A DNA stretch of 21,614 nucleotides from HGW-17 sp938004375 (lineage in GTDB: Bacteria > Myxococcota_A > Polyangia > HGW-17). The stretch is taken from positions 1 through 21,614 of the forward strand of contig DAIRVS010000067.1 in the NCBI GenBank assembly GCA_036802685.1. The letters run 5' to 3'. Shown piece by piece: positions 16,525 through 21,614 of the stretch; position 1 is the stretch's first letter; each line of letters begins with the position of its first letter. The notes beneath the pieces were generated by a model. It saw only the letters and a list, made by a program, of their open reading frames with translations. It searched no databases and had not been told where the DNA came from. The translations under genes were made by a program, and so were the position numbers.

Positions 16525-17157
16525 TTACCTCACCGTCCGGGAGAGACGATCCGCGAGCGCGCTGGCCGTGGAGGCCTGCATGATCAGGGTGTCGTGGTTG
16601 AGCAGATCGTACACGTTCAGACCCTCGGGGGCCAGCCACTTGGAGGTGGCCAGGTTGCGGGCGGACAGCACGAGGTTGCGGTTCTCGCGGCTCTCCACCA
16701 GCAGGGCCTTGCGGGCGCCGAAGCGGGAGACCAACTGAGCCACCGTCTTGGTCTTGATGCCGGTGAGGGACAGGCTGTCGACGAGCACGAGCTTCTTCTC
16801 GCCGGCGCGCAGGCTCAGGGCGGAGACCAGCGCCAGGCGACGGACCTTCTTGTTCACTGAGTGCGTGTAGTCGCGCGGATGGGGCGTGTGGGCCTTGCCG
16901 CCGCCGACATGGTTCGGGGCGCGCGTGGAACCCTGGCGGGCGCCGCCGGTGCCCTTCTGCTTGAAGGGCTTCTTGCCGCCGCCGGAAACGTAGCGGCGGG
17001 TCTTGGTCTCATGGGTGCCAGCGCGGCGGGCGGCCAACTGGGCGCGCACGACGGTCCACATCGCGTGCTGGTTCACCTCGTGGGAAAAAATGCTGTCCGG
17101 AAGCGACAGGGAGCTCACTTCCTGACCATTCTGATTGAAAACCGGTACCGTAGGCAT
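16525..17157 (-). CDS. rplD: 50S ribosomal protein L4
   Basis: L4 reaches into the exit tunnel and, in E. coli, represses the S10 operon. The 210-residue product is standard. It begins MPTVPVFNQNGQEVSSLSLP and has the tunnel loop with KKPFKQKGTGGARQGSTRAP, then RRLALVSALSLRAGEKKLVL and a C-terminal Rossmann-like part with LNVYDLLNHDTLIMQ. AAGGAG lies upstream of the ATG. rplC would normally precede it, but only 30 bp separate it from rpsJ. Confidence 0.98.
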   Translation of the reverse strand: MPTVPVFNQNGQEVSSLSLPDSIFSHEVNQHAMWTVVRAQLAARRAGTHETKTRRYVSGGGKKPFKQKGTGGARQGSTRAPNHVGGGKAHTPHPRDYTHSVNKKVRRLALVSALSLRAGEKKLVLVDSLSLTGIKTKTVAQLVSRFGARKALLVESRENRNLVLSARNLATSKWLAPEGLNVYDLLNHDTLIMQASTASALADRLSRTVR

Positions 17158-17187
17158 GTTGCAATCTCCTTCGAGCCACTCAATTAA

Positions 17188-17496
17188 TCAGGTGCGGATC
17201 TCCACGTTGACCCCCGGGGCCACGTCCAGCTTCATCAGGGCGTCCACGGTCTGCTGGGTGGGGTCCAGGATGTCGATCAGGCGCTTGTAGGTGCGGATCT
17301 CGAATTCCTCACGGGACTTCTTGTCGACGTGGGGGGAACGCAGCACGCAGTAGCGGTTGATCTTGGTCGGCAGGGGGACGGGGCCGGCGACGCGGGCGCC
17401 CGTGTTCTTGGCCGTGTTGACGATCTCGGTGGCCGACTGGTCGAGCAACTTGTGATCGTACGCCTTCAACTTGATTCGAATTCTCGCGATCTGCAT
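17188..17496 (-). CDS. rpsJ: 30S ribosomal protein S10
   Basis: S10 is a small-subunit head protein and also NusE, the partner of NusB in antitermination. The 102-residue product is standard: IARIRIKLKAYDHKLLDQSA, then the long loop with GPVPLPTKINRYCVLRSPHV and DKKSREEFEIRTYKRLIDIL. AAGGAG lies close before the ATG. It lies 36 bp after fusA, with no tuf between. The next gene is rplD, not rplC. Confidence 0.98.
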   Translation of the reverse strand: MQIARIRIKLKAYDHKLLDQSATEIVNTAKNTGARVAGPVPLPTKINRYCVLRSPHVDKKSREEFEIRTYKRLIDILDPTQQTVDALMKLDVAPGVNVEIRT

Positions 17497-17532
17497 AACT
17501 ACTCCTTCAAATCACCGTCGGCTTCCGACGGA

Positions 17533-19650
17533 TCAAACTCTCTTCAAGACTTCCTCGGTGGTCTTCGCGGGTGCCGGCGCATAATGCGCGAACTGCATCG
17601 TGTACGTCGCGCGACCCTGGGAAAGCGACCGTAGCTGTGTAGCATAACCGAACATCGTTGCCAAGGGGATTTGTGATCGAATCACCTGCACCCCCGGGCG
17701 GTTCTCCATACCACCGATTTTCCCTCGCCGCGTATGGATATCTCCGAGCACGTCACCCATGTAATCCTCGGGGGTGACCACCTCGACGTCCATGATAGGC
17801 TCGAGGAGGATCGGATCTCCCTTGGCCGCGGCGTCCTGGAACGCCATGGACCCGGCGATCTGGAACGCCATGTCAGAGGAGTCAACCTCGTGGTACGAGC
17901 CGTCGAGCAGCGTGGCCACCACGTCGACGACGGGATAGCCGGCCAGGATGCCTCGGGTCAGCGCCTCCTTGATGCCCTTGTCCACCGAGGAGATGTACTC
18001 CTTGGGGATCACGCCGCCGACGGTCTTGTTCTCGAACACGTAGCCCGAGCCCTTCTCGCCGGGCTCGAGGCGGATGATGGCGTGGCCGAACTGGCCGCGG
18101 CCGCCGGTCTGACGCACGAAGCGGCCCTCGCCGTTGGAGCCCTTGGCGATGGTCTCGCGGTAGCTCACCTGGGGGCGGCCCACCACGGCCTCGACGTTGA
18201 ACTCGCGCACCATGCGGTCGATGATGATCTCGAGATGGAGCTCGCCCATGCCTGAGAGGATCGTCTGGCCGGTCTCGGTGTCGGTGTGCACGCGGAAGGT
18301 GGGGTCCTCCATGGCGAGCTTGCCCAGCGCGATCCCCATCTTCTCGGTGTCGGCCTGGGTCTTGGGCTCGACGGCCACGGAGATCACCGTCTCGGGGATG
18401 TCCACGGACTCGAGCAGGATGGGGTCCTTGCCGTCGCAGAGGGTGTCCCCGGTGGCGGCCTGGCGCAGGCCCACCACGGCGCCGATGTTGCCGGCCACGA
18501 TGGCCTGGACCTCGTCCCGCTTGTTGGCGTGGATGCGAAGCAGGCGGCCGATGCGCTCGTTCTTCCCGCGGGTGGCGTTGAAGACGGTCTCGCCGGTGCG
18601 CAGGATGCCCGAGTAGACGCGCACGAACGTGAGCTGGCCCACGTACGGGTCGGTCATGATCTTGAAGGCCAGGGCGGACAGCGGCGCCTCGTCGGCGGGC
18701 TCGCGGGTGGCGGGTTCGCCTTCGGGCGTGGTGCCGGGCACCAGACCGCGATCACCCGGGCTGGGCAGATACTCGAGCACGGCGTCGAGCAGGAGTTGGA
18801 CGCCCTTGTTCTTGAAGGCGCTGCCGCAGAGCACGGGCGTGACCTGACGGTTCCAGGTGGCGCGGCGCAGGGCCTCGCGCAGGCTCGCCTCGGGCAGGTC
18901 CTCTTCCTCGAGGGCCAGGGCAAGGAACTCCTCGTCCACGTCGGAGAGGGTGTCCACGATCTCGAGGCGGCGGCGCTCGACGATCTCGCGAAGCGCCTCG
19001 GGGACTTCGACCACGGTGAAGGCCGCGCCCAGGGTGTCGTTGTCCCAGATGTAGGCGCGCCGGGCGATCACGTCCACGACGCCCAGGAAGTCCTGGGCAG
19101 AGCCGATGGGCACGTGGATCGCCACGGGGTTGGCGCCCAGGCGGTGGCGCATGGTGTTGACGGCATAGTCGAAGTCCGCGCCCGTGCGGTCCATCTTGTT
19201 GATGAACGCGATGCGGGGGACCTCGTACTTGTCCGCCTGCCGCCAGACAGTCTCGGACTGCGGCTGAACGCCGGCGACGGCGCAGAACACGACCACGCCG
19301 CCATCCAGCACGCGCAGGGACCGTTCGACCTCCATGGTGAAGTCGACGTGCCCCGGCGTGTCGATGATGTTGATGCGGTGTTCGTTCCAGTAGCAGGTGG
19401 TGGCGGCTGAGGTGATGGTGATCCCACGCTCCTGCTCCTGCTCCATCCAGTCCATGGTGGCGGTGCCCTCGTGGACCTCCCCGAGCCGGTGGGTCATGCC
19501 GGTGTAGAAGAGCACGCGCTCGGTGACCGTCGTTTTGCCCGCGTCGATGTGCGCCATGATGCCGATGTTACGCACCTTCTCGATGGCGACGTCGCGCAGG
19601 CCGGCGGCCTTGTTCTTCGCGGCTGCTTTCTTTCCGGTCGGCTCGCTCAT
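17533..19650 (-). CDS. fusA: Elongation factor G
   Basis: EF-G is the GTPase that drives translocation of tRNA and mRNA on the ribosome. The 705-residue product has the G1 motif AHIDAGKTT (33-41), the switch region with ATMDWMEQEQERGITITSAA, DTPGH (97-101) and NKMD (151-154). Domains II to V follow, with LSGMGELHLEIIIDRM and the domain IV part with DGSYHEVDSSDMAFQIAGSM. The C-terminus has RGKIGGMENRPGVQVIRSQI. A Lys/Ala-rich extension of about 20 residues precedes the core (MSEPTGKKAAAKNKAAGLRD). An AGGA lies about 9 nt before the ATG. Residues resemble the canonical translating EF-G, and no paralog-type feature is seen. Confidence 0.98.
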   Translation of the reverse strand: MSEPTGKKAAAKNKAAGLRDVAIEKVRNIGIMAHIDAGKTTVTERVLFYTGMTHRLGEVHEGTATMDWMEQEQERGITITSAATTCYWNEHRINIIDTPGHVDFTMEVERSLRVLDGGVVVFCAVAGVQPQSETVWRQADKYEVPRIAFINKMDRTGADFDYAVNTMRHRLGANPVAIHVPIGSAQDFLGVVDVIARRAYIWDNDTLGAAFTVVEVPEALREIVERRRLEIVDTLSDVDEEFLALALEEEDLPEASLREALRRATWNRQVTPVLCGSAFKNKGVQLLLDAVLEYLPSPGDRGLVPGTTPEGEPATREPADEAPLSALAFKIMTDPYVGQLTFVRVYSGILRTGETVFNATRGKNERIGRLLRIHANKRDEVQAIVAGNIGAVVGLRQAATGDTLCDGKDPILLESVDIPETVISVAVEPKTQADTEKMGIALGKLAMEDPTFRVHTDTETGQTILSGMGELHLEIIIDRMVREFNVEAVVGRPQVSYRETIAKGSNGEGRFVRQTGGRGQFGHAIIRLEPGEKGSGYVFENKTVGGVIPKEYISSVDKGIKEALTRGILAGYPVVDVVATLLDGSYHEVDSSDMAFQIAGSMAFQDAAAKGDPILLEPIMDVEVVTPEDYMGDVLGDIHTRRGKIGGMENRPGVQVIRSQIPLATMFGYATQLRSLSQGRATYTMQFAHYAPAPAKTTEEVLKRV

Positions 19651-19737
19651 GCTACATCATCCTGGGAAAACACAAAACACCGTCCATTCACGTCCGTCGG
19701 TTCGCTCTCGCGCCTTACGGTTTGTGGTTCCGAACCC

Positions 19738-19759
19738 CCTGGACGAATGGATGTCCAGG
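19738..19759 (-). promoter_or_regulatory. Stem-loop in the rpsG-fusA intergenic region
   Basis: CCTGGAC and GTCCAGG form a perfect 7-bp stem with an 8-nt loop in the 134-bp gap between rpsG and fusA. There is no U-run after it, so it is not a classical terminator. It may be an RNA-processing, stability or translational-control element; this is inferred from position only. Confidence 0.5.
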
Positions 19760-19784
19760 AACGGAAAACCTGAAAAAAGATCGA

Positions 19785-20273
19785 CTACCAGCGATAATGG
19801 GCGAATGCCTTGTTGGCATCGGCCATCTTGTGCGTGTCCTCGCGCTTCTTCACGGAGGTGCCCTTGTTCTCGGCGGCCTCGAGCAACTCGCCGGCCAGGC
19901 GCTCGAACATGTTGTGCTCGGAGCGCTTGCGCGAATAGCCGATCAGCCAGCGCATGGCCAGGGCGTTCGCGCGCCGCGTGGAGACCTCGACGGGGACCTG
20001 GTAGGTGGAGCCGCCCACGCGGCGTGACTTGACCTCGACCTTGGGGCGGACGTTGGCCATGGCCTTCTCGAAGACCTTCAGGGGATCTTCCTTCCGGCGC
20101 TCGGCGATGATCTCGAGGGCACCGTACACGATCGTCTCGGAGGTGCTCTTCTTGCCGTCGTACATGACCTGGTTGATGAACTTGCTGATCAGTTGGCGCA
20201 TGTCCATCGTGGCGTCCGTGTATTTCGGATCGGGGATGAGCTTGCGGATATGGGCACGACCTTTGCGGGACAT
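19785..20273 (-). CDS. rpsG: 30S ribosomal protein S7
   Basis: S7 nucleates assembly of the 3' domain of 16S rRNA and lies in the head. The 162-residue product, slightly above the usual 156, starts SRKGRAHIRKLIPDPKYTDA. It has FINQVMYDGKKSTSETIVYG, then PKVEVKSRRVGGSTYQVPVE, VSTRRANALAMRWLIGYSRK and the C-terminal KKREDTHKMADANKAFAHYR. AGAGG lies upstream of the ATG. It follows rpsL after 12 bp. The distance to fusA (134 bp) is wide for this operon. Confidence 0.98.
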   Translation of the reverse strand: MSRKGRAHIRKLIPDPKYTDATMDMRQLISKFINQVMYDGKKSTSETIVYGALEIIAERRKEDPLKVFEKAMANVRPKVEVKSRRVGGSTYQVPVEVSTRRANALAMRWLIGYSRKRSEHNMFERLAGELLEAAENKGTSVKKREDTHKMADANKAFAHYRW

Positions 20274-20285
20274 CGAAATACCTCT

Positions 20286-20660
<375 letters not shown>

Positions 20661-20720
20661 CGCACACTTTCTCTTTCAGGCTGCGGGAAAACCACACGGC
20701 CTTCCACAAAAACGCGGTGT

Positions 20721-20748
20721 ATTATAGGGAACGCAATCACCGTGTCAA
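20721..20748 (-). promoter_or_regulatory. Consensus sigma-70 promoter upstream of rpsL
   Basis: On the minus strand a perfect TTGACA (20743-20748) and a perfect TATAAT (20721-20726) are separated by 16 bp. An AT-rich stretch with eight T residues lies upstream and may act as an UP element. The expected transcription start is near 20714, giving a leader of about 54 nt to the rpsL ATG. The pair of boxes is an exact consensus match, so this should be a major promoter of the translation gene cluster. Confidence 0.88.
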
Positions 20749-20760
20749 GTTGTTAATTCC

Positions 20761-20790
20761 AAAAAAAACTCCAGGTTTGACGGGGGTTTT
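20761..20790 (-). terminator. Weak candidate rpoC terminator
   Basis: On the minus strand AAAACCCC can pair with GGAGTTTT with one C-A mismatch across a 10-nt loop, and T residues continue into the second arm. It is AT-rich at the base and only moderately stable. It lies about 45 nt after the rpoC stop and before the rpsL promoter, which fits a terminator. The T-run may instead serve the promoter. Confidence 0.3.
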
Positions 20791-20835
20791 CGGAAAAAGA
20801 GCGATCATTTTTTATCCGGCACGAACCAGGATCGA

Positions 20836-21614
20836 TCAGATCTCCGCATACTCGTCGCGCTCGTCCACCGTCTCGATCTCGGTGGCCTCCTCCCGGATCT
20901 GAGTCAATTTATGATACGCCCTGAAGCCGGTGCCCGCGGGCAGCAGGCGGCCGATGATGACGTTCTCCTTGAGTCCTTTGAGGTGATCTACGCGGCCCCA
21001 GATGGAGGCCTCGGTGAGCACGCGCGTGGTCTCCTGGAAGGAGGACGCGGACAGGAAACTCTCGGTGGAGAGTGACGCCTTGGTGATGCCCAGCAACAGC
21101 GGCTCGGCGGTGGCGGGGATTTTGCCCTCGGCCATCACTCTGCGGTTCTCGACCTCGAAGATGGTTTTGTCGACGGCCTCGTCGATCAGGAAGTTGGTGT
21201 CGTTGGGCTCGAGCACGCGGACCTTGCGCAGCATCTGACGAACGATCATCTCGATGTGCTTGTCGTTGATGGAGACGCCCTGGACGCGGTAGACCTGCTG
21301 GACCTCCTCGGTGAGGTACTGGGCCAGCTTCTCGATGCCGGAGACCTTGAGAATGTCGTGCGGGTTGGGCGGGCCTTCCATGAGGGCATCGCCGGAGTGG
21401 ACGAACTCGCCCTCGCGCACCTTGACGTGCTTCATCTTGGGCACCGAGTACTCGCGGGGCTCGCCCTTGGGCGGGGTGATCACCACGCGCTGCTTGTTCT
21501 TCAGATCAGGGCCCAGGCTCACCACGCCGTCGATCTCGGAGATGATGGCGTGTTCCTTGGGCTTGCGCGCCTCGAAGAGCTCGACGACGCGCGGCAGGCC
21601 GCCCGTGATGTCCT
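20836..21614 (-). CDS. rpoC: DNA-directed RNA polymerase beta' subunit, C-terminal part
   Basis: The visible 258 residues are the C-terminal end of beta', the catalytic and clamp subunit of RNA polymerase. The chain enters at the right edge in frame with DITGGLPRVVELFEARKPKE, then GDALMEGPPNPHDILKVSGI, QQVYRVQGVSINDKHIEMIV and the closing TKASLSTESFLSASSFQETT and KENVIIGRLLPAGTGFRAYH. All are standard for the family. The last residues are acidic (TVDERDEYAEI). The N-terminal part with the active site lies beyond the window. It precedes rpsL, as in the common rpoBC-rpsLG-fusA arrangement. Confidence 0.98.
   Translation of the reverse strand, partial: DITGGLPRVVELFEARKPKEHAIISEIDGVVSLGPDLKNKQRVVITPPKGEPREYSVPKMKHVKVREGEFVHSGDALMEGPPNPHDILKVSGIEKLAQYLTEEVQQVYRVQGVSINDKHIEMIVRQMLRKVRVLEPNDTNFLIDEAVDKTIFEVENRRVMAEGKIPATAEPLLLGITKASLSTESFLSASSFQETTRVLTEASIWGRVDHLKGLKENVIIGRLLPAGTGFRAYHKLTQIREEATEIETVDERDEYAEI

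Overview
This window is a high-GC bacterial chromosome segment. Every gene I can support is on the minus strand, so it reads from right to left. It carries the end of rpoC, then one long run of str, S10, spc and alpha operon genes: rpsL, rpsG, fusA, rpsJ, rplD, rplW, rplB, rpsS, rplV, rpsC, rplP, rpmC, rpsQ, rplN, rplX, rplE, rpsN, rpsH, rplF, rplR, rpsE, rpmD, rplO, secY, adk, map, rpmJ, rpsM, rpsK, rpoA, rplQ. After these come a large Cys/Asp-repeat lipoprotein gene and the 5' part of an ftsK-like gene. I see no rRNA, tRNA, CRISPR array or insertion sequence, and no gene-free stretch above 300 bases.

The best guess for the host is a member of the old 'Deltaproteobacteria', such as Myxococcota, Bradymonadota or a relative. 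This rests mainly on the lipoprotein, which has a lipobox, a poly-Asn stalk and MopE-like 'C-x-D-G-x-D-N-D-G' repeats. The placement is an inference from family knowledge and is not proven by the window. The S14 protein is the short four-cysteine zinc form.

Region by region: (a) 20836-21614 is the rpoC 3' end. (b) 20661-20835 holds a weak rpoC terminator candidate and a promoter with perfect consensus -35 and -10 boxes, which should drive the translation genes. (c) 4684-20660 holds 28 closely packed genes, several with 1-8 bp overlaps, making ribosomal proteins, EF-G, SecY, adenylate kinase and methionine aminopeptidase. (d) 4412-4683 is the longest gap in the run. It carries a strong intrinsic terminator and a leader stem-loop where rpsD often lies. 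(e) 2875-4411 is rpoA-rplQ. (f) 1-2775 is the lipoprotein gene followed by the ftsK 5' end.

Four things depart from the usual layout. The rplO product is about 312 residues, roughly twice normal, because its C-terminal L15/L18e-type domain occurs three times in tandem. The universal rplC gene is missing between rpsJ and rplD, which are only 30 bp apart. The rpsD gene is missing between rpsK and rpoA, and a terminator sits in the gap. The genes tuf and infA are also absent from positions they commonly occupy. The triplicated L15 is the strongest candidate here for something undescribed. The eight-repeat lipoprotein next to the ribosomal operon is second.
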